From Triticum aestivum (taxonomy: Eukaryota > Streptophyta > Magnoliopsida > Poales > Poaceae): a stretch of 64,000 bases of DNA. The stretch is taken from NCBI RefSeq assembly GCF_018294505.1, contig NC_057801.1, positions 433,416,741-433,480,740 of the forward strand, given 5' to 3'. The translations under genes were made by a program, and so were the position numbers. Under the pieces are notes generated by a model. The model made no database searches. It had not been told where the DNA came from and saw nothing but the letters and a program-made list of their open reading frames with translations. Below, piece by piece: positions 45,111 through 56,573 of this stretch (the first letter of the stretch is position 1; every line of letters begins with the position of its first letter).

Positions 45111-45959
45111 TTACTTAGACCTCTTATCGAGTATCACATCGTCCCTATCCACCGTGGAGCATAGCGCAGTGAGTTCCTCTGCCGCTAGGGCTTCGGATAA
45201 TGCCTCTAGGGCCAGTGCGGCTGTCTTATTTTCAGCGCGGAGTGCTATATCTGGATCACTGACAAGAGTGATTATTCCATTGGGCCCGGGCATTTTGAGC
45301 TTCATGTACCCGTAATGGGGTATAGCTTGGAAGATTGTGAATGCCTCTCGCCCTAACAAGGCGTGATATCCGCTGCCGAATGGGGCCACTTGGAATGTGA
45401 CCTCTTCGGACCTGTAATTGTCCGGCGAGCCGAACACTACGTCTAGTGTGATTTTTCCTGTGCAGCGTACTTCTTGACTAGGGATTATTCCTCTGAAGGT
45501 TGTGCTGCTTCGCTCAATGCGGCTCCAGTCAATTTCCATTTTTTGGAGGGTTTTCTCATAGATGAGGTTTGATCCTCTGCCGCCATCCATGAGTACCTTG
45601 GTAAGACGAAAGCCGTCCACTATCAGACTGAGGACCAATGCGGCTGGTGCTCGAGCTGTTCGGAATTTAGGTTCGTCGCTGGCATTGAAGGTGATAGCCA
45701 TGTCGCTCCATGGATTTGTTGTTGCTACTTGGTAGACTTCGGCGAGGCTGCGGATTGTTCGTTTCCGCATGTTATTTGTTGTGAAAGTCTCGAAGACTAT
45801 TAATACCATACTGGTACTGTTGGGCTGGTTGCCCGGGGCTAGAAAGCCTTCGCCACTTTTGGCCACCTGCCGTAGTATCCAACATGCTCGAAGGCTATGT
45901 GTTGGAGTGGCGAATTCCGTACTGTGGATTTTACAGGGTCTGTTGAGCCATCCCTCCAA
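45111..45959 (-). pseudogene. Gypsy F protease region of pol
   Basis: Frame continuous with RT but closed by TAA at 45111. Contains MAITFNASDEPKFRTARAP, then the retropepsin-like motif VLMDGGRGSNLIY (usual form VLIDGGS), RVTLDVVFG-like KITLDVVFGSPDNYRSEEV and YHALLGREAF. The aspartic protease would cleave gag-pol. The 5' part overlaps the end of gag (45839-45959) in another frame, the usual gag-pol arrangement in this group. The change at the Ser after DGG (to Arg) may weaken the active site. Confidence 0.85.
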
Positions 45960-46909
45960 TACGGTTCCGTGCCCTTTAGGGGTTTTTTGCTTTTTGGTTT
46001 TAAACCAGGTGCTTGAGTATGACGCACCCTTTTATTTCGAACTAGGGTTGTATTCAGGGCCGGATTGTCCCAAAACATGGTTTCGGTTTTCCAGGCACTC
46101 TCCATCGCACAGTATTTTTGTACTATGGTTGCCAGATCGGCGAAGCGTGTAACTTCGCGACGACTTATGGCGTTCATGATTCCCTTGTCCGTGCAATTGT
46201 TGCAGAAAATTGAGATTGCGCTTTCCTCACGGCAGTCTTTTATCCTGTCCATGACCAGGAGGAATCTGGCCCAGTAGTGATGTACTGTTTCATCGGGCTC
46301 TTGCCGTATTTGAGATAGATCGCTTATGTTTGGGTGGGCGGGCGGAATTAAATTCGGAACCCCGCCCGATCTGAGGCTCAAAGGCCGAGAAGTTTCCGGA
46401 TTTGGAAGCTTGGGTTGCTGGATGTTATCCAACAAATCTGGTCCGATGCCTGACTTTAGGTTTAGTACTTGATTGACATCCATCCCTCCGTGGGAATCCG
46501 GCATGAAGGGATCGGGAATCCGGATATAACTGGTCTTTAACATAGAGGAAGAGTCGCCGCGTTGTTCCTCTACCACGACAACGTGGTGGGTAGCCTGGGG
46601 AGAATTAATTTCTCTCAGATCAGTTTTAAGCCCAATCTGATCGTAGTCTGTGGCGACTCCCAGGGCGGCGATGCGATCCAAGAGCTCATTTACGGAGGAG
46701 AGCTCCATCGGATCTAGCTGCTCGGCGAATTCCGAGTTGACGTGAAGATCGCTTTTGATGACTTGAGAGGTCATTGTCGGAGCGGCGGCCGAACAGGCGG
46801 TCATGAGAAAACCGCCTAGCCAGATAGTTTGGCTGGGGGCCAAAGCTCCCATGACGACGGTGCCGTCTTTAAAGACGGGAAAAGGCGTCCCTCCTGATTG
46901 CGACGGCAT
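45839..46909 (-). CDS. Gypsy F gag
   Basis: Start chosen at MPSQSGGTPFPVFKDGTVVM (46909), just inside the PBS; the longer frame from 47011 runs through LTR and PBS and cannot be real. About 356 residues. The capsid-type segment PDETVHHYWARFLLVMDRIKD...FCNNCTDKGIMNAISRREV matches the gag domain of plant gypsy elements; the C-terminal part is basic (KPKSKKPLKG). No CCHC knuckle is obvious before the stop at 45839, so the tail may have been cut short. Gag assembles the particle and binds RNA. Confidence 0.85.
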   Translation of the reverse strand: MPSQSGGTPFPVFKDGTVVMGALAPSQTIWLGGFLMTACSAAAPTMTSQVIKSDLHVNSEFAEQLDPMELSSVNELLDRIAALGVATDYDQIGLKTDLREINSPQATHHVVVVEEQRGDSSSMLKTSYIRIPDPFMPDSHGGMDVNQVLNLKSGIGPDLLDNIQQPKLPNPETSRPLSLRSGGVPNLIPPAHPNISDLSQIRQEPDETVHHYWARFLLVMDRIKDCREESAISIFCNNCTDKGIMNAISRREVTRFADLATIVQKYCAMESAWKTETMFWDNPALNTTLVRNKRVRHTQAPGLKPKSKKPLKGTEPYWRDGSTDPVKSTVRNSPLQHIAFEHVGYYGRWPKVAKAF

Positions 46910-46920
46910 AGAGGAACTCT

Positions 46921-46935
46921 CAATGAAAGCACCAA
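46921..46935 (-). promoter_or_regulatory. Primer-binding site of gypsy F
   Basis: The minus strand directly inside the 5' LTR reads TTGGTGCTTTCATTG, the standard position and form for this gypsy group; gag starts 12 bases further in. Confidence 0.7.
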
Positions 46936-47408
46936 TGTCGGTGTCAAAACCGGCGGATCTCGGATAGGGGGTCCCGAACTGTGCGTCTAGGCGGATGGTA
47001 ACAGGAGACAAGGGACACGATGTTTTACCCAGGTTCGGGCCCTCTTGATGGAGGTAAAACCCTACGTCCTGCTTGATTGATATTGATGATGTGGGTATTA
47101 CAAGAGTAGATCTACCACGAGATCAAGGAGGCTAAACCCTAGAAGCTAGCCTATGGTATGATTGTTGTTCGTCCTACGGACTAAAGCCATCCGGTTTATA
47201 TAGACACCGGAGAGGGCTAGGGTTACACAGAATCGGTTATAATGGTAGGAGATCTACATATCCGTATCGCCAAGCTTGTCTTCCACGCCAAGGAAAGTCC
47301 CATCCGGACATGGGACGAAGTCTTCAATCTTGTATCTTCATAGTCTTGGAGTCCGGCCGATGATGATAGTTCGGCTATCTGGACACCCCCTAGTCCAGGA
47401 CTCCCTTA
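46936..47408 (-). repeat. 5' LTR of gypsy F
   Basis: 473 bases. The outer end is CCCTTA rather than CCCTCA (C to T). The minus-strand TATA (CTATATAAA) is at 47203-47195. Confidence 0.93.
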
Positions 47409-47413
47409 GCCGC

Positions 47414-47855
47414 CCCCCTAGGGGTCCTATATAAAGGGGGGAGGGAGGGCAGCCGCACCCATGCTCTTGGCGCCTCCTTCTCCCCTTGCTACACCTCTCC
47501 CTCTCGTAGAAGCTTGGCGAAGCCCTGCCGAGATCGCTGCTGCATCCACCACCACGCCGTCGTGCTGCTGGATCTTCATCAACCACTCCCTCCCCCTTGC
47601 TGGATCAAGAAGGAGGAGACGTCTTCCCAGCCGTACATGTGTTGAACGCGGAGGTACCGTCCGTTCGGCGCTAGGATCTCCGGTGATTTGGATCACGACG
47701 AGTACGACTCCCTCAACCCCGTTCTCTTGAACGCTTCCACTCGCGATCTACAAGGGTATGTAGATGCACTCCTCTCTCTCGTTGCTAGATGAACTCATAG
47801 ATTTATCTTGGTGAAAGCGTAGATTTTTTTCATTTTCTGCAACGTTCACCAACAG
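47414..47855 (+). repeat. 5' LTR of copia C, segment 2 (R-U5 side)
   Basis: Continues the LTR after the F insertion and matches 54421-54855 closely. The TATA box TATATAAA is at 47428-47435, placing the start of transcription about 30 bases on, just beyond the F insertion point. Ends CACCAACA. Confidence 0.92.
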
Positions 47856-49133
47856 TGGCATCATGAGCTAGGTGTATGCGTAGTTCTCTTTGCACGAGTA
47901 GAACACAATTTGTTGTGTGCATAGATATTGTCAACTTTCTTGCCACTACTAGTCTTATTTTGCTTCAGCGGTATCGTGGGATGAAGCGGCCCTGACCGAC
48001 CTTACACGTACGCTTACATGAGACAGGTTTCACCGACTGACATGCACTAGTTGCATAAGGTGGCTAGCGGGTGTCTGTCTCTCCCACTTTAGTTGGAGCG
48101 GATTCGATGAAAAGGGTCCTTATGAAGGGTAAATAAAAGTTGGCAAATCACGTTGTGGCTTTTATGTAGGTAAGAAAACGTTCTTGCTAGAACCCTATTT
48201 CAGCCACGTAAAACATGCAACAACAATTAGAGGACGTCTAACTTGTTTTTGCAGCATGTCATTGTGATGTGATATGGCCAAAAGTTGTGATGAATGATGA
48301 ATGATATATATATGATGTATGAGATCATGTTCTTGTAATAGGAATCACGACTTGCATGTCGATGAGTATGACAACCGGCAGGAGCCATAGGAGTTGTCTT
48401 AATTATTGTATGACCTACGTGTCATTGATTCAACGCCATGTAATTACTTTACTTTATTGCTAAACCGTTAGCCATAGTAGTAGAAGTGATAGTTGGCGAG
48501 CAACCCCATGGAGACATGATGATGGAGATCATGGTGTCATGCCGGTGAAGAAGATGATCATGGAGCCCCGAAGATGGAGATCAAAGGAGCTATATGATAT
48601 TGGCCATATCATGTCACTATTTGATTGCATGTGATGTTTATCATGTTTTTGCATCTTGTTTACTTAGAACGACGGTAGTAAATAAGATGATCCCTCATAA
48701 TAATTTCAAGAAAGTGTTCCCCCTAACTGTGCGCCGTTGCGAAAGTTCATTGTTTCGAAGCACCACGTGATGATCGGGTGTGATAGATTCTAACGTTCAC
48801 ATACAACGGGTGTAAGACAGATTTACACATGCATAAACACTTAGGTTAACTTGACGAGCCTAGCATGTACAGACATGGCCTCGGAACACAAGAGACCGAA
48901 AGGTCAAACATGAGTCGTATGGAAGATACGATCAACATGGAGATGTTCACCGATGATGACTAGTCCGTCTCACGTGATGATCGGACACAGCCTAGTCGAC
49001 TCGGATCATGTTTCACTTAGATGACTAGAGGGATGTCTAATATGAGTGGGAGTTCATTAAATAATTTGATTAGATGAACTTAATTATCATGAACTTAGTC
49101 TAAAAACCTTTGCAAATATGTCTTGTAGATCAA
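47856..49133 (+). other. Copia C leader with primer-binding site
   Basis: TGGCATCATGAGC (47857-47869) is the initiator-Met-type PBS. The rest is untranslated leader homologous to those of A and B; short open frames only. Confidence 0.75.
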
Positions 49134-49980
49134 ATGGCCAACGCTCATGTCCACCTCAACTTCAACGCGTTCCTGGAGAAAACCAAGCTGAAAGATGATG
49201 GCAGCAACTATACGGACTGGGTACGGAACCTGAGGATCATCCTCATAGCTGCAAAGAAAGATTATGTCCTAGAAGCACCGCTAGGTGAAGCACCCATCCC
49301 AGAGAACCAAGACATTATGAACGCTTGGCAGTCTCGTGCTGATGATTACTCCCTCATTCAGTGCGGCATGCTTTACAGCTTAGAACCGGGGCTCCAAAAG
49401 CGTTTTGAGCAACACGGAGCATATGAGATGTTCGAAGAGCTGAAAATGGTTTTCCAAGCTCATGCCCGGGTCGAGAGATATGAAGTCTCCGACAAGTTCT
49501 TCAGTTGTAAGATGGAGGAAAATAGTTCTGTCAGTGAGCACATACTCAAAATGTCTGGGTTGCACAACCGCTTGACTCACTGGGAGTTAACCTCCCGGAT
49601 GACGCGGTTATTGACAGAATCCTTCAGTCGCTTCCACCGAGCTACAAGAGCTTTGTGATGAACTTCAATATGCAAGGGATGGAAAAGACCATTCCTGAGG
49701 TATATTCAATGCTGAAATCAGTGGAGGTAGAGATCAAAAAGGAACATCAAGTGTTGATGGTGAATAAAACCACTAAGTTCAAGAAAGGCAAGAGTAAGAA
49801 GAACTTCAAGAAGGATGCCAAGGAAGTTGTCGCGCCCGGTAAGCCAGTTGCCGGGAAGAAGTCAAAGAATGGACCCAACCTGAAACTGAGTGCTTTTATT
49901 GCAAAGGGAAGGGTCACTGGAAGCGGAACTGCCCCAAATACTTAGCGGACAAGAAGGCCGGCAACACTAAAGGTATATTT
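49134..49980 (+). pseudogene. Copia C gag, frameshifted
   Basis: Starts MANAHVHLNFNAFLEKTKL. Open to about 49590, where a small indel shifts the frame; it continues from 49655 (MQGMEKTIPEVYSMLKSVEV, KKGKSKKNFKK). A one-base loss near 49878 then puts the zinc knuckle (TGCTTTTATTGC codons, 49889 on) in another frame. Capsid motifs as in copy B (RNLRIILIA, LIQCGMLYSLEPGLQKRF). Gag would package element RNA, but two shifts make this copy defective. Confidence 0.88.
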
Positions 49981-52900
49981 GATATACATGCAATTGATGT
50001 GTACGTTACCAGTACTCGTAGTAGCTCCTGGGTATTTGATACCGGTGCCATTGCTCATATTTGTAATTCAAAGCAGGAGCTGCAGAATAAGCGGAGACTG
50101 GCGAAGGACGAGGTAATGATGCGCGTCAGGAATGGTTCCAAGGTCGATGTGATCGCCGTCGGCACCCTACCTCTACATTTACCTATGAGATTAGTTTTAA
50201 ACCTCAATAATTGTTATTTAGTGCCAGCTTTGAGCATGAACATTGTATCTGGATCTCGTTTAATACGAGATGGCTACTCATTTAAATCCGAGAATAATGG
50301 TTGTTCTATTTATATGAGAGATATGTTTTATGGTCATGCCCCAATGGTCAATGGTTTATTCTTAATGAATCTTGAACATAATTTTACACATATTCATAGT
50401 GTGAATACCAAAAGATGTAAAGTTAATAACGATAGTCCCACATACTTGTGGCACTGCCGCCTTGGTCACATTGGTGTCAAGCGCATGAAGAAGCTCCATG
50501 CTGATGGACTTTTATAGTCTCTTGATTATGAATCGTTTGCCACATGCGAACCATGCCTCATGGGCAAAATGACCAAGACTCCGTTCTCCGGAACAACGGA
50601 GCGAGCAACCAACTTATTGGAAATCATACATACTGATGTGTGCGGACCAATGAGCGTTGAGGCTCACGGAGGATATCGTTATGTTCTCACTCTCACTGAC
50701 GACTTGAGTAGATATGGGTATGTCTACTTGATGAAACACAAGTCTAAGACCTTTGAAAAGTTCAAAGAATTTCAGAATGAGGTAGAGAATCAACGTGACT
50801 GAAAGATAAAGTTCTTACAATCAAATCATGGAGGAGAATATTTAAGTCACGAATTTGGTACGCACTTAAGGAAATGTGGAATCGTTTCACAACTCACGCC
50901 GCCTGGAACACCTCAGCGTAACGGTGTGTCTGAACATCGTAATCGCACTTTATTGGATATGGTGCGATCCATGATGTCTCTTACCAATTTACCGCTATCT
51001 TTTTGGGGATACGCTCTAGAGACAGCTACATTCACTTTAAATAGGGCACCGTCTAAATCCGTCGAGAAGACACCGTATGAATTATGGTTTGGGAAGAAAC
51101 CTAAGCTGTTGTTTCTAAAAGTTTGGGGATGCGATGCTTATGTCAAGAAACTTCGACCTGAAAAGCTCGAACCCAAGTCGGAAAAATGCGTCTTCATAGG
51201 ATACCCTAAGGAAACCATTGGGTATACCTTATACCTCAGATCCGAAGGCAAGATCTTTGTTGCCAAGAACGGGTCCTTTCTGGAGAAAGAGTTTCTCTCG
51301 AGAGAAGTAAGTGGGAGGAAAGTGGAACTTGATGAAGTACTACCTCTTGAACCGGTAAGTAGCGCAGCTCAGGAAGATGTTCCTGTGGTGCCTGCACCAA
51401 CTGAAGAGGAAGTTAATGATGATGATCAAGGTACTTCAGATCAAGTTACTACTGAACTTCGTAGGTCCACAAGGACACGTTCCACACTAGAGTGGTATGG
51501 CAACCCTGTCCTGGAAATCATGTTGTTGGACAACGGTGAACCTTCGAACTATGAAGAAGCGATGGCGGGCCCAGATTCCAACAAATGGCTTGAAGCCATG
51601 CAATCCGAGATAGGATCCATGTATGAAAACGAAGTATGGACTTTGACAGACTTGCCCGATGATCAGCGAGCGATAGAAAACAAATGGATCTTTAAGAAGA
51701 AGACAGACGCGGATGGTAATGTTACCATCTATAAAGCTCGACTTGTCGCTAAGGGTTATTGACAAGTTCAAAGGGTTGACTACGATGAGACATTCTCTCC
51801 CGTAGCGAAGCTAAAGTCCGTCCGAATCATGTTAGCAATTACCGCATACTATGATTATGAGATATGGCAAATGGACGTCAAAACAGCATTCCTTAACGGC
51901 CATCTTAAGGAAGAACTGTATATGATGCAGCCGGAAGGTTTTGTTGACCCTGAGAATGCTAACAAGGTATGCAAGATCTAGCGATCCATTTATGGACTGG
52001 TGCAAGCATCTCGGAGTTGGAACATTCGCTTTGATGAGATGATCAAAGCGTTTGGGTTTATGCAGACTTATGGAGAAGCCTGCGTTTACAAGAAAGTGAG
52101 TGGGAGCTCTGTAGCATTTCTCATATTATATGTAGATGACATACTTTTGATGGGAAATGATATAGAACTTTTGGACAGCATTAAGGCCTACTTGAATAAG
52201 TGTTTTTCAATGAAGGACCTTGGAGAAGCAGCTTACATACTAGGCATCAAGATCTATAGGGATAGATCGAGACGCCTCATAGGTCTTTCACAAAGCACAT
52301 ACCTTGATAAGATATTGAAGAAGTTCAATATGGATCAGTCTAAGAAGGGGTTCTTGCATGTGTTGCAAGGTGTAAAATTGAGCTCAGCTCAATGCCCGAC
52401 CACGGCAGAAGATATAGAAGAGATGAGTGTCATCCCCTATGCCTCGGCCATAGGGTCTATTATGTATGCCATGTTGTGTACCAGACCTGATGTAAGCCTT
52501 GCCGTAAGTTTGGTAGGAAAGTACCAAAGCAATCCTGGCAAGGAACACTGGATAGCGGTCAAGAATATCCTGAAGTACCTGAAGAGGACTAAGGATATGT
52601 TTCTCGTTTTTGGAGGTGACGAAGAGCTCGTCGTAAAGGGTTACGTCGATGCTAGCTTCGACACAGATCTGGATGACTCTAAGTCACAAACCGGATACGT
52701 GTATATTTTGAATGGTGGGGCAGTAAGCTGGTGCAGTTGCAAGCAAAGCGTCATGGCGGGATCTACATGTGAAGCAGAGTACATGGCAGCCTCGGAGGCA
52801 GCGCATGAAGCAATCTGGGTGAAGGAGTTCATCACCGACCTAGGAGTCATACCCAATGCGTCGGGACCGATCGCACTCTTCTGTGACAACACTGGAGCTA

Positions 52901-53112
52901 TTGGACATGCCAAGGAGCCCAGGTTTCACAAGAAGACCAGGCACATCAAGCGTCGCTTCAACTCCATTCGTGAAAATGTTCAAGATGGAGATATAGATAT
53001 TTGTAAAGTACATACGGACCTGAATGTGGCAGGTCCGTTGACTAAACCTCTCCCTAGGGCAAAACATGATCAACGCCAGAACTCTATGGGTGTTCGATTC
53101 ATCACAATGTAA
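49981..53112 (+). pseudogene. Copia C pol (protease, integrase, RT, RNase H) with four nonsense codons
   Basis: Protease SSWVFDTGAIAHIC near 50020; GAG-pre-integrase WHCRLGHIGVKRM near 50450; integrase HTDVCGPM (50625), the second-Asp region (near 50820, changed to SNHGGEYLSH, so the catalytic Asp is lost) and PPGTPQRNGVSEHRNRT; RT KARLVAKGY, MDVKTAFLNGHLKEELYMM and LYVDDILLMGND (52130); RNase H KSQTGYVYILNGGAVSW, GSTCEAEYMAASEA, end PLTKPLPRAKHDQRQNSMG. Stops: TAG 50515, TGA 50800, TGA 51760, TAG 51979. The last 370 codons (52000-53112) are open. It is otherwise colinear with copies A and B. Confidence 0.92.
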
Positions 53113-53133
53113 CTAGAATATTGACTCTAGTGC

Positions 53134-53144
53134 AAGTGGGAGAC
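53134..53144 (+). promoter_or_regulatory. Polypurine tract of copia C
   Basis: AAGTGGGAGAC immediately precedes the 3' LTR and is the second-strand priming site; copy A has the same sequence. Confidence 0.8.
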
Positions 53145-54855
53145 TGTTGGAAATATGCCCTAGAGGCAATAATAAAATGGTTATTATTATATTTCTTTGT
53201 TCATGATAATTGTCTGTTATTCATGCTATAATTGTGTTATCCGGAAATCGTAATACACGTGTGAATACATAGACCACAACATGTCCCTAGTAAGCCTCTA
53301 TTTGACTAGCTCGTTGATCAACTGATAGTCATGGTTTCCTGACTATGGACATTGGATGTCATTGATAACGGGATCACATCATTAGGAGAATGATGTGATG
53401 GACAAGACCCAATCATAAGCATAGCTCAAAGATCGTGTAGTTCGTTTAGCTAGAGCTTTTCCAAATGTCAAGTATCATTTCCTTAGACCATGAGATTGTG
53501 CAACTCCCGGATACCGTAGGAGTGCTTTGGGTGTGCCAAACATCACAATGTAACTGGGTGACTATAAAGGTGCACTACGGGTATCTCCGACAGTGTCTGT
53601 TGGGTTGGCACGAATCGAGACTGGGATTTGTCACTCCGTATGACGGAGAGGTATCTCTGGGCCCACTCGGTAATGCATCATCATAATGAGCTCAATGTGA
53701 CCAAGTGTCTGGTCACGGGATCATGCATTACTGTACGAGTAAAGTGACTTGCCAGTAACGAGATTAAACGAGGTATTGGGATACCGACGATCGAATCTCG
53801 GGCATGTAACGTACCGATTGACAAAGGGAATTGTATACGGGATTGATTGAATCCTCGACATCGTGGTTCATCCGATGAGATCATCGATGAGCATGTGGGA
53901 GCCAACATGGGTATCCAGATCCCGCTGTTGGTTATTGACCGGAGAGGCGTCTCGGTCATGTCTGCATGTCTCCCGAACCCGTAGGGTCTACACACTTAAG
54001 GTTCAGTGATGCTAGGGTTGTAGAGATATGAGTATGCAGTAACCTGGAAGTTGTTTGGAGTCCTGGATGAGATCCCAGATGTCACGAGGAGTTCTGGAAT
54101 GGTCCGGAGGTAAAGAATTATATATAGAAAGTCAAGTTTTGGCCATTGGGAAAGTTTCGGGGTTCACCGGCATTGTACCGGGACCACCGGAAGGGTCCCG
54201 GGGGTCCACCGGGTGGGGCCACCTATCTTGGAGGGCCCCATGGGCTGAAGTGGGAGGGGAACCAGCCCCTGGTGGGCTGGTGCGCCCCCCCTTGGCCTCC
54301 CTGCGCCTAGGGTTGGAAACCCTAGGGGTGGGGGCGCCTCCACTTGCCTTGGGGGGCAAGCCACCCCCTTGGCCGCCGCCCCCTAGGAGATTGCATCTCC
54401 TAGGGCCGCTGCCCCCCCTAGGGGTCCTATATAAAGGGGGGAGGGAGGGCAGCCGCACCCATGCTCTTGGCGCCTCCCTCTCCCCTTGCTACACCTCTCC
54501 CTCTCGCAGAAGCTTGGTGAAGCCCTGCCGAGATCGCTGCTGCATCCACCACCACGCCGTCGTGCTGCTGGATCTTCATCAACCTCTCCCTCCCCATTGC
54601 TGGATAAAGAAGAAGGAGACGTCTTCCCAACCGTACGTGTGTTGAACGTGGAGGTGCCGTCCGTTCGGCGCTAGGATCTCCGGTGATTTGGATCACGACG
54701 AGTACGACTCCTTCAAACCCGTTCTCTTGAACGCTTCCGCTCGCGGTCTACAAGGGTATGTAGATGCACTCCTCTCTCTCATTGCTAGATGAACTCATAG
54801 ATTGATCTTGGTGAAAGCGTAGAATTTGTTTTATTTTCTGCAACGTTCACCAACA
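53145..54855 (+). repeat. 3' LTR of copia C
   Basis: 1,711 bases, TGTTGGAAATATGCCC...CACCAACA, uninterrupted. TATA box at 54428-54435. Followed by TSD GTAAT. Confidence 0.94.
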
Positions 54856-54860
54856 GTAAT

Positions 54861-55002
54861 ATGATAGTTTTGATAGTAGTGATAGCAGCAATAGTAACAA
54901 TAACAGTGATAGCAGTATTTTGTAGCAAGTGTGACAGTAGCAGCAGCAGTAGTAACTTAGCAGAACAATATAAGATAAATTCGTAGGCAATGGATCGGTG
55001 AC
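54861..55002 (-). repeat. 5' LTR of E, segment 2 of 3
   Basis: Matches 15047-15188 of the intact LTR with about 10 differences. Ends at GTGAC (54998-55002), the left TSD of element G. Confidence 0.88.
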
Positions 55003-56573
55003 TGCTACCTCTTGAGCTTGCGTTGGTTTTTCCCTTGACTGCAGCAAAGTAGCGTAAGTATTTCCTTCAGTTTTGAGAACCAAGGTATCAATTCAGTAGG
55101 AGACGATGCACCAGTCACCGAATACCTGCACAAACAATCAAGAACCTTGCAACCAATGCGATAAAGGGGTTGTCAATCCCTTCATGGTCACTCGCAAAAG
55201 TGAGATCTGATAGAGATAATAAACTAAATATTTTTGGTATTTTTGTTGTATAGATTGGAAAGTAAAGATTGAAAAATAGTAAACAAGATTCAACAATATG
55301 GAAAAGATATGCAATATAATGGAAAAGAGACCCGGGGGCCATAGGTTTCACTAGTGCTTCTCTCGAGATAGCATGTATTACAGTGGGTGAAAAATTACTG
55401 CCGAGCAATTGATAGAAAAGCGCATAATTATGAAGACATCTAAGGCAATGATCATGAACATAGGCATCACGTCTGTGTCAAGTAGACCGACTCCTGCCTG
55501 CATCTACTACTATTACTCCACACATCGACCACTATCCAGCATGCATCTAGAGTATTAAGTTCATAAGAACGGAGTAATGCATTAAGCAAGATGACATGAT
55601 GTAGAGGGATAAACTCAAGCAATATGATATAAACCCCATCTTTTTATCCTCGATGGCAACAATACAATACGTGCCTTGCTGCCCCTACTGTCACTGGGAA
55701 AGGACACCGCAAGATTGAACCCAAAGCTAAGCACTTCTCCCAAGGCAAAAAAGATCAATCTAGTAGGCCAAACTAAATCGATAATTCAAAGGGACTTGCA
55801 AAGATATCAAATCATGCATATAAGAACTCAGAGAAGAACCAAATAATATTCATAGATAATCTTGTTCGTAAATCCACAATTCATCGAATCTCGGAAAACA
55901 CACCACAAAAGAATATTGCATAAAATGATCTCCAAGAACATCGAGGAGAACTTTGTATTGACAACAAAGAGAGAGAAGAAGCCATCTAGCTAATAACAAT
56001 GGACCTGAAGATCTATGGTAAACTACTCACGCTTCATCAGAGAGGCAATGGTGTTGATGTAGAAGCCCTCCATGATCGATTCCCCCTCCGGCAGATCACC
56101 GGGAAAGGCCCCAAGATGGGATCTCATGGGTACAGAAGGTTGCGGCGGTGGAAAAGTGGTTTAGTGCCTTCCCCTGATGTTTTTAGGGTATAAGAGTATA
56201 TATAGGCGAAAGAAGTACGTCGGTGGAGCTACAAGGGGCCCACGAGGGTGGGGGGCATGCCTACCCCCCTGGGCGCGCCCTCCGACCTCGTGGAAGCCTC
56301 ATGGCATTTTTGACTTCAATTCCAAGTCTTCTGGTTTGCTTTCGGTCCAAGAAAGATCATCACAAAGGTTTCATTCCATTTGGACTCCATTCGGTACTCC
56401 TTTTCTGAAAACTCTAAAATAGGCAAAAAAACGAAGTTGGCACTGGGCCTCCAGTTAATAGGTTAGTCCCAAAAATAATATAAAAGAGCATATTAAAGCC
56501 CATTAAACATCCAAAACAGATAATATAATAGCATGGAACAATCAAAAAATATAGATACGTTGGAGACATATCA
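55003..56573 (-). repeat. 3' LTR of G
   Basis: 1,571 bases, lacking a short block (AGAGGAAAGGGTGA) present in the partner near 61017. A minus-strand TATA (CCTATATATACTC) lies near 56208. Outer end ACATATCA, one change from ACGTATCA. Confidence 0.88.

Larger units (their letters stand above)
37408..47408 (-). mobile_element. Gypsy element F with gag-pol and an antisense gene
   Basis: Perfect TSD GCCGC (37403-37407, 47409-47413) inside the 5' LTR of copia C. LTRs are 473 bases each (37408-37880, 46936-47408) and differ at about 18 positions by hand. The minus strand carries gag, protease, RT, RNase H and integrase; the plus strand carries a seven-exon gene between pol and the 3' LTR. Pol sits in one frame with four nonsense codons and no frameshift. 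Confidence 0.95.
36128..54855 (+). mobile_element. Copia copy C, Angela/WIS/BARE-type, both LTRs present
   Basis: Perfect TSD GTAAT (36123-36127, 54856-54860) within the E LTR. Order: 5' LTR (36128-37407 plus 47414-47855, split by gypsy F), PBS, leader, gag, pol, polypurine tract, 3' LTR (53145-54855). Gag has frameshifts and pol four nonsense codons. Confidence 0.95.

Noticed and set aside
45839..47011. Gag start at 47011
   Set aside because: That ATG lies inside the LTR and the frame would read through the primer-binding site; 46909 is the first ATG inside the element.
47945..47955. CACTACTAG as a possible CACTA TIR
   Set aside because: It lies in the leader of copia C, continues with TCTTATTT rather than GAAAAGG, and no transposon homology follows.
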